DNA of 64,000 bases from Symbiodinium natans (taxonomy: Eukaryota; Sar; Dinophyceae; Suessiales; Symbiodiniaceae), in the NCBI GenBank assembly GCA_905221605.1, contig CAJNDS010002328.1, positions 248,001-312,000 on the forward strand. The letters are read 5' to 3'. Below, piece after piece: positions 11,725-25,020 of the stretch. The notes beneath the pieces were generated by a model. That model made no database searches. It was given only the letters and a program-made list of their open reading frames with translations, and was not told the origin of the DNA. The translations under genes were made by a program, and so were the position numbers. Every line of letters begins with the position of its first letter. The stretch's first letter is position 1.

Positions 11725-14700
11725 CTCAATTGTTCCAGCTCATCAACTGGCATGTCATTCTCTGTATAAGTCGCTACACGTATCGAGAGGCTTACGTTGC
11801 ATGAGTCCTGGACACCCTAACGAAGGTTGTCTAGAGGAACGTATCATGGCTGCAAGACGTTGCTCTGCCAATTTTTGCCACCCTCCCTCGTGGAACGCAT
11901 TTTTCTAACCGACGCCCAACCGGCTCTTTCGGTTTGGAATTCGTGCAGGCACCCCGAAATGCTGCTCTTTCAGACTCGTATGTTTCAGTGGAGCCGTCAG
12001 TTCAAGGCAAGCTTGGCTGGCAGGATCTTGACGCAATGCGTTGACGCAAGCAGCGGGTCTGTGCGCGCGCTTGCTGGGTTTGTCTCCAAACTGTCGTGCA
12101 GCACTCGTTGCCCAGCACGCGCTTTCGGCAACCTCGCCACTGTTTTCAATCCTGCACGAACTACATGACGCAAAACAATCATGGGATGCCGGCCCTTCTT
12201 GTTTCAGCAGTGGCTCCGAAACCCTTAAGTCTTGTTGACACATCGTGCCTGAGCCATGTATGTTTCCGCGCTTCTAGAATGCAATCCTTGCCAGACCCAG
12301 TATGCAACCAAGAGGCGGTCATCAATGGACGAAGGAGCAGGTCCGACCAGAAGCAATCCAGGGAGCCCCTGCTAGAGAAGAAGCTTGAGTATGCCTCGGC
12401 CAATCAGCAGCTTCTGGCCCACACGTGCCACCATCAGCCACCATCACACAAATACACGTTTTTGCCTCACCTCATCGTGGCCCAATCTATGCGAATTCCC
12501 GCGAGAAGCTCAGCCCGGCTGCCACGTTGTCGAACAAGCCGATGCAGACGATCGCATATCCTTAGAGACGAAGCTTTCAAAACTGCCTCCATCTCCAGTG
12601 CACTTGAGTGAGCCGCTGCTTCTCACGGCCTTGTTGGGCATGTGCTCACAATATGCTCAAGATATGCTCTCTAACTCGGAAAAGCCGAAGCCCGAAGCCC
12701 TTTCTGCGTATTCCCAGGGCGAAGCTCCGAAGTTGAAGGCGCCCCAGTTTCCTGTGCAGAGGGATGGGGCGGCGTGCAGTGCCCCGGCTCATGCCGCTCT
12801 CAACCCAATGGTGGGACATGCTGCATTCTGCTGTGAAATACTTGGAGGGCTTGGAGGGCCCGACTACTTCTCATCGCTTCGCAGCCCCGACCCTACGCGA
12901 AGGCCTTGACGCGAAAGAGAGGAAGAACAGAAACAAGAGGGAACGAGCCTAGACGAGCCCACGACAAATGCAGGAAACCAAGAAGGGCCTGACAGCCTGG
13001 ACTGGGCCTGAGGGCTCCAAAGCTCCGGAGACAAGGAAGTCTGGTTTTCTTTCTGAGGTGGTGAGAGTTGTAAGGGAAGCAGCGCAAGCGGAGCCATGAT
13101 ATGGCCGTAGCAGATATGAAGATCTTACACCACCTTTTTACTGGGATAACCCCACTCCTGTCAGATAGATGCCGAACATGAGCGCTATCCTCAGCAGGCA
13201 TCTCGGGACTCTCTCGGGCCTCGCAAATGCTCGCTGACTGATAGATTTGTCGAGCACACGCTGCAAAATCAAGCAGAGTCCTGTTCCTTTGTCGTGCGAC
13301 ATTCTGAGTGCGGACAGGCAACACTGGCCTTGTGCTTCCCCGCAAGATGTAATTACCGTCCACAGCGTTTAAAGACGAATCGAAATTCTTTCCACGGGGA
13401 CTGTTTGGCGTAGACTGCTCCTCGCGGAATGCGAAAGGTTTGGACGAAATCCCAAAGCTCCAGCTGCAGTTTGAGCCGAGAAAAAACCACTGACAACCAT
13501 CCCTCCAGTTGCACATACTGCACTGCATGTGCAATGTATGCGCAAGTGTGTGCATACATGCAGTCATATGTATATACACATGCCTACGCAGCACCGAGCT
13601 TCACTAAGCCTGAGACAAGTAAAGGTAACTAAACACCCCTGTTGGAACTGGAGGGGCCGAGGGTTTGAGGGTTCACAAGCGAGCAACCCAGAAAATTGGC
13701 TGGCTGCAAACTGTGTTTTTGAAGACGTTTGAGCCTGCGCCATACCATTTCCCATGAAAAACCATACATGCCAGTTGCAAACTCTCCTCCGCCAGAAGTA
13801 GTCGTGAGAACTGCAGCCAAGCAAACTAAAACAAAAAAAACATTTAAAAAAACTCAATGTGCTGCGCGTATGTTTGCTTTTGCTCTCCTTTTTCATCACA
13901 GTTCCATAAAACAGTCTAAACATTCCCACACCACAGCAACCCGTCATTGAACCAGTGAAACCATTTGGCCTGGACCCCGGCTTCCGTGTATTAATAGGGC
14001 GGGGACCGTACTAAATGTTATTGCACGGTCCAACATCCTTGTAACCATGCTCCCTGCCAGGCCCTCAAGAACCCAGAATCCCCAAAATGTTTCGAGTCCC
14101 GAGACATGTGGAATTGGTGCTGCCAAGAGGCAGACCCCAAGCAGCGATATAGCGAGGCGCCCCGGTAAAGAAGGCACAGAGTGGGAGAACCACCTCCACC
14201 TTCCATTCACACCCCATGAGCCCGGATCTCCCACTTTACGACCTCTCCGTGATTCAGGATCCCTCATCCCTCACAGATGCGGCCGACAGCACATAGAGCA
14301 TGAAGGCGTAGCCGGCCCTGAGAAACCAGAGTGGCGCATGATGCAAGTACCTGGTGGGGACGTGAGGTTTGTAGTCGGAACTGCGCGAATTCTGTCACAG
14401 AAGACTCGAATCTACAGTCTGATAATCGTGTCCTTCCCAGGCTTCGTGCTTCAAAATAACTCCAGGAGCTGTATATACGAACGTCATTGGTACGTGCAGC
14501 GCCACTGCTAGCGGGGAGCCAGCCAAGCCGGTTGGGCAGCAGCTGCCAGATGAAAAAACCCTGCAGGTAGAGGTTGTCCTCAAACACCCGGGCCTGAGAA
14601 TTCGGGCTGGCTTCAGCGTTACGGCACCTTCGGTCATGGGACGAAGACGTTGGGGGGTCTTGGTCAACCCGCTGCTTTCCATAAACCTACATGCATCGCC

Positions 14701-16616
14701 CGAACTGACAGCTCGTTTGCCAAGCCGCCCCACCGAACTTTACCTTCGCGAACCCAAGCCTGGGTGCTTTTGCTCGTGTGCAATTCTGCCGATTCTGCCG
14801 TTCACTGGACCTCCGTGCCCTTTGCAGATTCGAAAGCTGTCCGAGGCTTCTTTTGCTAGAAGCTGCGGCGCACAATCTGGACGGGATTTGTCACTTCGCA
14901 GCTTGGATTGGGGAAGATGGGGTCCTGTACAATGCCTAAAAGACCGCGAAGGCCGCCGAAAAGGACAAAAAGCCACGACCTTGAACTGACCTTGAACCCT
15001 AAGCTTGAGCAAGGTTATCTTTGAACTCACACCCACACTCTTGCAGCCATGGTTCATGAGGCGAATAGCCAAAAACCTTTCGGTGACAAAGGAACACTGC
15101 CCTCGCAAACATGATCATACCGTGCAAGGGCCCATCTGTGCGGCGGGGGTGAAAGAAGGTCGCCTCACTGGATTTTGCAGGTGCGGGCATGACCTGCTTC
15201 GCAAACAATCCGCAAAATGCATCCATATATTGCGGCAATGCATGCCGGTGTACTGGACTTTACACCTAGCAGCCTAGCACCAAACCACACTGTGCCCCTG
15301 CCGCTATGGAGCTGCCAGGCCAGCGCAACACAGGGCGCAGGCCTTGAGTAGAATGGAAGGGAACAAAGCTATATACGGTGGTTGCAGGCTTTGCAGTTCA
15401 TGAGAATAAGGAAACAAGGTGTTGCAGAGCGGGCAGTTTGGAGGCGTGTGAGAGTAGGAAGTCGACTGCCAAGCACAACAGCCGTAACATAGCCGATCAC
15501 GGTAGCCATTTCCGGAGCGCACGGTCACGCAGAGTTCAACCTCAACCACATCAGAATCTAAACCTCCTTGGAGCACAAACCTTGGCCCTTGCTACTCTGC
15601 AGAGCGGCATCGACGTGAGACCCAGCGCTGGCAAGGGTGCAGAAGCCGGAAGCAGGAGGATCAAGGCCCCCGCCTGCCGTGCTCTCGACCGGCTTAAGAG
15701 CTCCGGATGGCTTCAAAGCCCACCTTGCGCCTGTGCCTCCCTGTTTCAGCATGGGGGGGGGGGGGTGTTAGGGGGGTCCAAGAAATAAGATCCGTGTTTT
15801 CGCATCCGCCCCGTGAAGCTCTAAGGGGCAGTGCTAGGCGCCTCAAAGCCCCAAAGCCCTCTAAGCCCATAAGTACTTTTGAAAAATCCCACTCCTCCCT
15901 TAGGTTAAGCCGCGTAATTAAGTGCTTTGTAGCTCCGGCTCCCCTCTAAGGACGATACGGCACGCAATCGGCGCGAGATTGAAGTCGCACCCTGAAACGA
16001 GGGTCAGGCCCTAGGCAGTACGTTATATGGAGAAGGGACGCCCAGGATGAGCACCGGCCTCCAGCACCATGTAGTCCCAAACGTACCAGAACTCTCCTTC
16101 AAGGCGAAAAGATTCAGGAGATGTCGTGAGGCTACTTGTGGGATTCGATGTGAACATTGGAGCGTCTGTGGCACCCTTATATACCCTTTGCACAGGCTAG
16201 TGGATTGCATACAACTCCTGAACTGGACATGAGCTTTGATGCCTCCTGAATAAGATCCTTCTTCATGCCCCAAAAATCCGCAGCACCCTGAGTTGGCACT
16301 ATCCTGCGACCGCCAGAGACTGAAGGCAGACTCGTGCGACGAGGAGGCCCCACCACCCTCGTGCGGGGCAGAGTTGCCGACTTAGCGTCTTTGCGGCGCA
16401 GTTTGCAGCTTGCCGCACTTGCGCCACGCCCTTCTACACACACGTGTAAGTGTACATGTATGTAGAGACAGATGGATTCAGATGATATAGCAAGGATGTT
16501 GCTGCAAATGCTGCAACGTGGTATGACATGACATGCGAAGCATGTCCCTGCTGAACGGATCACCTTCGGTTCACACATGATGAAACCTTTTGAAACCATC
16601 AAGTCGTTCATTAAGG

Positions 16617-16727
16617 TGGTTGGGGGAAGGGGGCGGGGAAGGGGGGTGGGAAGGGGGGGGAAGGGGGGGGAAGGGGAGGGAAGGGGAGGGGGGGGGGAGG
16701 GGGGAAGGGGGAGGGGAAGGGGGGAAA
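16617..16727 (+). repeat. G-rich low-complexity tract
   Basis: About 110 bases made almost only of G runs broken by A or AA (GGGGAAGGGG type). G runs of four or more at this density could form G-quadruplexes on the plus strand. Overlapping Gly-Glu and Pro-Ser ORFs are artefacts. Confidence 0.9.
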
Positions 16728-19702
16728 ACAAGTTCGGACCTGCATCGTGACCCGTGCCCGGTCGAAGAAAAAGATTGCTTCTCCTGGTTACCAAGGAGCC
16801 TGCTAAGCCACCGCATATGGCAAGGAGGCCAGCGAGAAGACCTGGGGCTCCACGAAGCATTTCTAGCACCAGAGAGGTGCCTACGCGCCAACTCTGCCAG
16901 GCAGAGAGGGATCATCTCAGGGCCGTGCCAAGCCCGTTCAGGCCCACTAGCATGGCATCGCTGTCGTCCAGCCATAGCAGCGTCCTCGGATCGCGAGCAA
17001 CGCCAAGGCCACACATTCTCAGAGCCGACGTCTGGGGCACCAGTCACTAGTTGCTCTTGATACAGCATTTTCTTTCCGAGGCTCGGGAAGTATAGAACCT
17101 TCCGGTAGCCAGGAAAGTCCTGGCTTTGGCACACTGAGCGGGGCTAGAAACCTTGCAGACTCGAGCTGGACACTGCGCCTGTCCTAGTTCCTATCCTTTG
17201 GGTTTCATGTGTCTCGTCAGCAAAAACCCTTCGACGCACCTGACAAGCACACGGCAAAAGATCTCAAGCGTTGTGCTCTGGGCTTCGTCCCCAAGCCGGC
17301 CTTGCTTGCCCTCGCCAGCAAATCGGAAACCGGAGAGATGCCTTTCCTGGCACAAAAGATCGGCTTCCGGGGCAGTAGGCCACACAAATTCCGGAGCTCT
17401 TTCATTCCATCCATCCGACATCCAACCCCAAAGGCCAGCTGAACACACTCCCAATGAGGCCAAGCATCTTCCCGCAAAGCGGCACAACCTCCACATGTGC
17501 GCAGGACCCGTCTGATCAGAACAACATGCATCTCATCCAACTTTACCCCTTCCAAAGCCGCTGTAACTCACATCAGTCCGCCGGATTACACGTCACTGCA
17601 TGGATGCTTCTGGCGAGAATTCGCCTGAGAGGCTGCTAGAACAGACTCCTTCCCAACCCTTGCCCCCCCCCCCGTCCTGTCTGGAAGAGCCAATATCCGA
17701 TGCCGCATGAAAAATTCGTCATCTGGGACCCCGGGGGTCTAAGACGCCAAACCCTCCCCTTGCAATCTGTCCCCTGACACCCTTTGAAACCCTCCCCTTT
17801 GGACCCCGCCTGAACCTCTCCTAGGACCGTTGCGCGTGCAAACGTTTACAAATACACATCAGCGGATAGTTCATAATTTTAAAGCCTTTGTGAACCCTGC
17901 GTGTCGTTCTCAACGTGTGAAACCGTTAGGAAGCTAACGCATCGCAACCTCTCAACAAAGGGTTCGCAAACATGGGGCTAGGCCGCAAGTGACGCTCGCG
18001 CCCGAAGTGTCACATTCCCTTACGCGGATGCTCCCAGATATGCGCATTTCTTCCAGGCAATGTGAGGTGAAGAGACTATTGCTTCCGCTACAGATACAGA
18101 ATCGTTGAAACATGTTGAAACCACTCTTCGGACCCTGACAAAGCATGAAGACATGATGCAAGCTTCATGGGATGATCTTCTTGGCCTGGTGGTGAAACGA
18201 CGCAAAGACCATGACATAGACCAAGCCATATCCTGAGTTTCAAGTCAAGTTCCCAGCGATGCGTATATAGCTTGCAACTCACACCTCGCGCGTGCGCCCT
18301 TCGAATTTATTCCATGAACCCACCCGTAAGCCTGTCAAAACACGAACAGCCTCTGAACATAATGAGTCTGTTCACACACATGCCCAATCAATAAACAAAT
18401 AGAGCATGTGCTAAAATATACACATATCTGTGTGTGTGCTTGCGTGCGTTCGTGCGGGTTTATTTACCTATACACGATATGTGCACATATACGATGTAAA
18501 CACAAACTGTCATGTGCCTGGGATGAGAACATTGAACATCGGCAGAGGGATGGGGTGAACCTTGTGGGGTGATTGTCCGTTATATTAAAGCCGTCAACGC
18601 CAACTCCCTGCGCTGCCGGGTCTCCTTTAGAGACCAGCCCCCAGGCGACTTCCGCCTTTCACGGATGCAACATGTAGTCCGTTGTAGCACATGCCTTCTC
18701 GTTTAGCTTGCCGAAGAGAGCCTATACTTGAGATATCTTGAGATCAATCGCAACTTTAAGGGCAGGATGATTTAATGGTGGCCTGGCCACTTGGCCTCAA
18801 CAACTCGTTTGTGGTACACTCAGGGCATTTCAGAGTGCCTGACCAGATGTTTTGTGTATTTCACTACCTGGCCCAAGGGTCATGGCGTGCCCCTGCAAGG
18901 TGAGCGACCGGCATGTGTAAGCAAGCTGCAACCTGAACAAACTTAGTCTCTCAGACTCTAGCAGGATATTGAAGATTGGCGTAGCTGATCCACGCCAAGT
19001 AAAAGAAATCCCTGCCATGGCACCGAAACACTCACGTCTGCAAGGAGATCCTCCTGCCATAGGAGAGGGGCTTTGAAACGAGAAAACCATCCTCCCCTGC
19101 ATCTGTTGCATCTGTGGGCAAAGACTATGTTGGACTCGCCAATTCTAAGCCCGCACCCCCGTCCAGGAGATGGTTGCTCAGCTGTACAGTGGCCAGCACA
19201 AAACACCTTGGCACATCAGGAGTCAGAAGTGACCGCATCCTTTCACGGCATCCTTCAACCACCGGATGGGCGACCGTGGGCGCCAAGCCACAGGACAATG
19301 AGCAGGCGCACACCCACCGATTCGATGATGGGAGCCATTCGGCCTGGCGCAGACTGTCGGTTGTGTTGCGAAAATGAATCCCCGAAAGGCTCGTCTGGTG
19401 ACAGGTGGGTTCCGGCCGATCATATCCCAGAGCAGCTTCCTCTTGACCCCTACAGTACAATCTAAGCCTTGCCATGCCGTGCCCGTCTCTGTGTTCAAAG
19501 TTGCCAAGGGGCGTAGGGAAGTGGCTCCGCTGCCAGCGGCCCAGAGAGCACGTGAGCGATGCGGATGGAGCAAACGTTACAGGGGCGCTACCAGCTTCCA
19601 CCCAAAGAAATCAGACTTACAAGATTATGGCAAAACTAGTTGACTAGTTTCACTGTATAGGTGAAGTTTGTACTCCCGCCTTCCAAGTCTTGAGTTATGG
19701 GA

Positions 19703-19745
19703 CGCTGAGACCGCTGAGACCGCTGAGACCACTGAGACCGCTGAC
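19703..19745 (+). repeat. Tandem CGCTGAGAC repeat
   Basis: Four to five copies of a 9- to 10-base unit (CTGAGACCG/CTGAGACCA) in a row. Confidence 0.8.
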
Positions 19746-21430
19746 CAGAGTAGACATGAGAAGCTACCTACACGACGAGCTATTAAGCCGCAAGCTCGAT
19801 CAGACCAGAATCACTCACGAATGACCGCCCTAATCACCGAATCCTGAAGCCGACGGTTTCTGGACCCTCGATCATCTGACTGGGGCCAAGTTCTGGAGTG
19901 CATAGCCCATCTTCGTGACAAGGGAAAGCTGGCACAGCAGAAACCTCATCGGTGCTGGCTGCAGCAAAACTGCAAGCTTTCGGGATTGTGGCTTGGCTTT
20001 CGACTGGGTTGCTGGCTCTCGTTTCTAAAGCCGCAGCTACCACGCCGATGCCCCATTGAGCCAGGCACGTTAGTGCTGGCCACATACTTCTCGGCTCCAG
20101 GGTACCGATCCTCAGTGAAAACGCATCCTGCTCAGGGGAGTCCAATTTGCTCACGCGTTGTTCTGCCACAGGCTCGTAACACGGGAAGTGAAGAACCGGC
20201 ACCACCATGGCCTCTCAGTGGGCGCAGGGTATTTCTAATCAGCCCTATCCTCGGTAGAAGACGCAGAGACGGAACCACCTCCACATCATCGGCCTCCGTG
20301 GCGCCTGGCGGGATGGCTCCAAATAAGGCCACAGTGCACCTACATCTGTGACCTGCACCTGTCCTGTATATGTCAGCCCAACGAAGCTCCACTGAAGCAG
20401 GAGAGCCTTCTGCTGCCACGGCTGAGTCATCGGCGAGCTCGGTACTTGGCCGCAGCTGAACGCTCAGCTTTGACGGGACGTTGGGAGTGGAGCGGGGGCA
20501 GCAGTTCAGACACGGATAGACACGGGCACAAACCAATCCACAACGCAGCGGGCAGAGAAAGCATTGAACATGGTCGCAAGCATGGATGGGCGGCAAGGGG
20601 TGCCAACTCTGCAGACCGGCATGCACACCTTGTCGTTAACATCCGACTTCTCTAGGGTAAAACACAAACACACGAAATCCCAACACCCAGTAGTGCAGAC
20701 GTGGCTGGGCCTTCCTGAACCTGAACGAGAACCATCGAGCCAGAACCCTTCAACGAAATTATGAGCCACAGAAATCCCGCCCATGAACAAGCGAAGAGGC
20801 CCTGCCCGAATCAGGCGAATCTGGCATGATAGTACATCCAGTTCCCGGGCGACCTCAGCAGTGCGCAAGCTTGGCTGCGGTAGCGGGGAGATGTTTGCGC
20901 TATCAAAACACGGCGGCTGCACGACACCACAACGTGTGGAGAACTCAAAGCACACACACACACACATTGTAGACCAACAAAGGCCGCTACCAGTGGGATT
21001 TTTGATGACACTACTCTACTTCCCTACACCCCGATGAAGCACAGAGAGGGCCCGTCGCCTCCTCTCGCAGCTGTGATGCCAACGCAGGGGCAGCGAGCTG
21101 AAAAGACAGCCGCGCCTGAGACCATCACATTCTGGATCAAACTGCCTGGCTACCACAGCACCACCGGTCATCAGAATGACATTGAAGCAAACACATCAAA
21201 CACGTGACGGAGCCAATTGCTTTAGGGGCCGAACCCCCCCCCGGTAATGCTCCAGACAAACAAACTCATGGTCACATGGGCTCTGTAACGCAGCAGAGGG
21301 CACGCTGCTCAGCAAGGAGACGGCCACAGCGACCATTAGCTGCGAACTGTTGGCCCGAAAGCTGACTGGGTGTAATCGGCAAGGCACCACTCAACCTTCG
21401 GGCTCCTCTGAGTGTCGCCTAGCCTTGCTG

Positions 21431-21770
21431 TGTTGTTTCTGCTGCACGACTGCACAACGTTACGCTGCTGGCGCGCACATGGCAGTTCTCAAGCCCCAAG
21501 CTTGAGCCCTCGCCAACCTCATGGGCCCCTTTACCACCAGTCGCCATGTGCGCTGAGGATGTGTCGTGAACCCTGAGTCAAGCATCGCTCTACGGCAACC
21601 CACATGCTGCGCGACGAGATGCTGCTGCCTAGCTAGGCCTACGCAAGTCCGCACACTTGTGGTTCATGTTGGTGCTGCGTGAAAAATACTGAAGCTGCAC
21701 AGCTCGATGTCTCAGATAATCTGTATGCAAGCATCAAACTTGTGGACATCGGCCTCGACAAGCAGGAAAA
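21431..21770. repeat. Dispersed repeat, copy 1
   Basis: Matches 54650-54885 in the same orientation. Shared blocks include CACATGGCAGTTCTCAAGCC, then CGCACACTTGTGGTTCATGT, then GGCCTCGACAAGC, with a few substitutions. This copy has about 110 extra bases in the middle. No coding capacity or terminal repeat was clear. Confidence 0.8.
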
Positions 21771-23690
21771 CTGGTAGACATGAAAAGGGCATGGGACGGT
21801 TTAGGATTTTAGATAAACACTACATACACAAAAGATGGGCAAAGGGGCTAGGCCCGTGAAAGTGCAACAAAAAATCTGTCTAAACAACCCTAAACCTTCA
21901 GACGACTAACGAGAAACAAACATGGAGTGCCTATTGGAGTATACATCCACCCGCTTCACACGCGTTCCATTGAAACTATGAGCCACAACCAAACCCCTCA
22001 AATCTACGCACGGCGCCCCGGCAGGTGTTACTCCGCAGCATCTGGGCACCGAAGTGCCGCCCGAGTAACACCCCTGACCGTCTTGTAGGGAAGTACACAG
22101 TTCCGTCAATTATGCATTTGGCTGCCTTGGATACGGTTTTACCCACAACTCGAACTGTGAACTCCCCTAAAATAATGACCATGCAACGCGGCTTCCGAGA
22201 CGAGGAGGTACGAGGCAGAAATACCTCATACGTGCTTACTCCAAAATTCCTAGGCCTGTCCGACCTCAAGACCATCTACCAGAGTCACCAAAAAATTTAC
22301 AACCCTACGCTACACGAAGAACTGCCGCTCGCACTCTCGTCTCGGAAGCACGCTCAAATTAAAGAAAGATATATGAAAGGCACAGTCTGCCGCGTGCAAG
22401 AAAAGGAGAAAAACAACCATGGAGCACTTCAAACGGCTCCGTGAAAAAATGGGATCTTCGTCCTTAGAGGTAAAGGATAGATATGTATAGGTTTTAGAGA
22501 TTCAGAGTTCAACCACAATGAATCCAGCAGTATCAATACCCAACAAAAACACTAAATGTGAGAGAAAAAACAGCAGAAGGATTAAAAATGCAAAGGTGGA
22601 GCTCTTCAAATGGCTCGCAACTATGAGCGCTTCAAATGGCTCATGAAGAGATGAGGGCGATGGAGAATGTGTATATTTTTGTAATGTAGAGACAAAAGTA
22701 ATCTTGAATGAGCCGGCTACGTCAGGAACCCCGAGAAAATAACCTATATATAAGAAAAAGCGCGCCCTCACAACAATTACTCAAAGTGAGAGGAGCACCC
22801 AGCGCCGGTTTAACCGCTCCCTGGGGCTCAGCCAGCGGCAGCCATGGCCAGCTGGCGTGGGAGGTGAAACGGTCCAATTGCCGAGGTGGCTCGGGGCCCT
22901 GGTATCGGCGTCCACCAGCACCACCTGAGGATCAAGGAATCCCTGGGTGTTTTCAATGAAACAGCCAGCAACGTCGCGACGCCTCGTCGCCAAATCTGCG
23001 GACCAGAGTCGTCCACACGACCCTTTGGCCTGGGGAGTGCTACAAACGTTAGTACTTTAAAGAACTATCTTCTAAGCACGTTGCGCAGGCAAAGGTCAAT
23101 GAGCGGCACCGGGGTCCGTGCCAAGCCATTCAAACTCGGCGTCCACCGCCTGAAGGCTAGATCAACCCTACCACGTCCGTATTTGGCGTTCTGAGACGGG
23201 AGACTCTAAGAGCATGACGGGTTCTCCCGGCAGCGCCTCCTGAGCTAAAGCGGGTTGAAGCCAGTGCTCGACGTGGTCGTTTGGGATTTTGAAACTCTAA
23301 GATCAGAACCGTAGCAACCGGCGCCGCATCCAGGGCACGCTTAGGGTTCGGTATGCTAGAACCGACCAGTTCCGTAGCCTCACATCATGGCACAGTTCCA
23401 AAAACAAACACGGTACCACCAAGCACCAGACAGGCAAGGCAGCGGTATCCACAGCAAGAAGCCTTGCATGTTTTTGTTTTCTGCGAAGCTGCTCAAGAAC
23501 GAGGTCGCCCAGCACTCATCCGCACGCGAAAATGGCGGCCTGGCATGTCCAGACTGCATGAGCCTTGATTTGAGGCTCACCATGACTTCCTTCGCCCGCT
23601 TCACATGGAGCCGTGTCTGCGCACCCCTGCCTCCGTTGCTGTTCTGCTTGCCACCCCTATTGGCAAAATCCCAACGAGTCCTCTGACACT
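21771..23690. other. AT-richer stretch with one unidentified ORF
   Basis: Base composition shifts towards A and T at 21780-22780. The plus strand has a 139-codon ORF (22025-22444) with a lysine- and leucine-rich second half (LSDLKTIYQSHQKIY). I recognise no family; transposon debris or chance are both possible. Confidence 0.3.
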
Positions 23691-25020
23691 CATTCGTTCA
23701 CAGGGCACCCTGCAAAAAACGCGCAGCCGTGTGCAGCCCAGGACCACCTGCGGCTGCAGAGTTCCACTGCGGTCACATGCTGCGGCCTCAGTGGGAGGAG
23801 CGACTTTTACAGAAAGCGGTCGTACAGTAGCTCGCTCCCCGGCCCGAAGCTCCAAGCCCCTAAAAGCATGCACGAATCGTACACCCTTCCTGTGAAATTG
23901 CGGGCGGGAGTAGAAGTTCTGTCGCATGAAGAAGGTCTATCTACTTCTGGACGAGGGCTGCTGAAAGACTACCCGTAGGGCTTGAGCCCTGCATTCCTGA
24001 TTCCAGCCCACTTTTCCTTGCGGTACATGAATCATATACGCGTGCGAAGACGGTGCAGCACTTTCTGCCAGCAGGTGTGGCGTGAGTTCCTTTTAAATAG
24101 GACCCACTACTCATTCAAACACCGGCAAACCGCAGCAGCAGAAACCATTGTGGTCATCTGAGCGCTGCCTCCCGAACTTTGAGTGCTTCAGAAGTGCTTC
24201 AGACCAAAGGATGGGCTGTCCACACTCCGTGCAGCCTGGGCCCACACGATGGCAGGTACATTGCTCATGGAAACAGGGAGAGACTTCAAAACTCTCTTGT
24301 GAAGTCCTCTTCAGAAATGCCAAAGCACAACGCAGCCTGACTTTAAAAGGCTGCCTCACGCCTCGACTGTAAAAGGGAAGCAGTGGAACTTGAGAAACGC
24401 GAAGCGACGTGGGCTGCACAAACCCTCTAATCGGGTTTCTGCAGCTGTTGTCTGCGTGATTGCACTTGGGTCACTATGCAAGATTATGAAAATGAGATTG
24501 TCCGATCTGTCACTTGACATGCCTAGCTCAAGTCTCCTGGCCAAGGAAGTGCAACCACCCTTGCCAATCCAAATGTGCTTATGCCTTGCATTTGCCCTTG
24601 AAAGCTCGACCTTCACTGCAAGGCATTGGCCTACACAATGCACACCCGAATTCGCGTGGAGATCTCAGACCATTCACATAAATTCACATAGTAGAGCAAG
24701 AGTCACAAGAGGCGCCTGCACAAGGGCGCGGCCATCGACGCCATACTGCTATACTTTGCGGCTGAACTCAGAAAATTCGTATACTAACTACGACCCACGC
24801 CACGGCCACGGTGCCTCGCGACGCTGCAACTGCGCCCAGCTGCACGGTGATCTCCTCGGCCGAAGGTCCTGAAAGCTTGACAGCTTAGCCAACCGGCCAA
24901 CCGCCCCTTCTTTCGAAAATCTGTCAGCATTGCCAATACCGAACCTGAACCTGTGGGCCCCTCATCTTGTGCAACAAAAGGGAATCAGAGACCTCTCCAC
25001 GGCCTGTTCTCCGCCGCCAA

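Larger units (their letters stand above)
11725..21430. other. Unassigned stretch, mostly non-coding
   Basis: No recognisable gene. Minus-strand fragments at 14018-14200 and 17050-17130 (GYRKVLYFPSLGKK) look weakly coding but match nothing known to me. A G-rich tract and a 9-base tandem repeat are listed separately; about 18400-18500 is richer in AT with TG/CA runs. Confidence 0.35.

Noticed and set aside
15489-15512. GTAGCCATTT resembling part of the dinoflagellate spliced leader
   Set aside because: Only about ten bases match, which is close to chance for this window, and the rest of the leader is absent.
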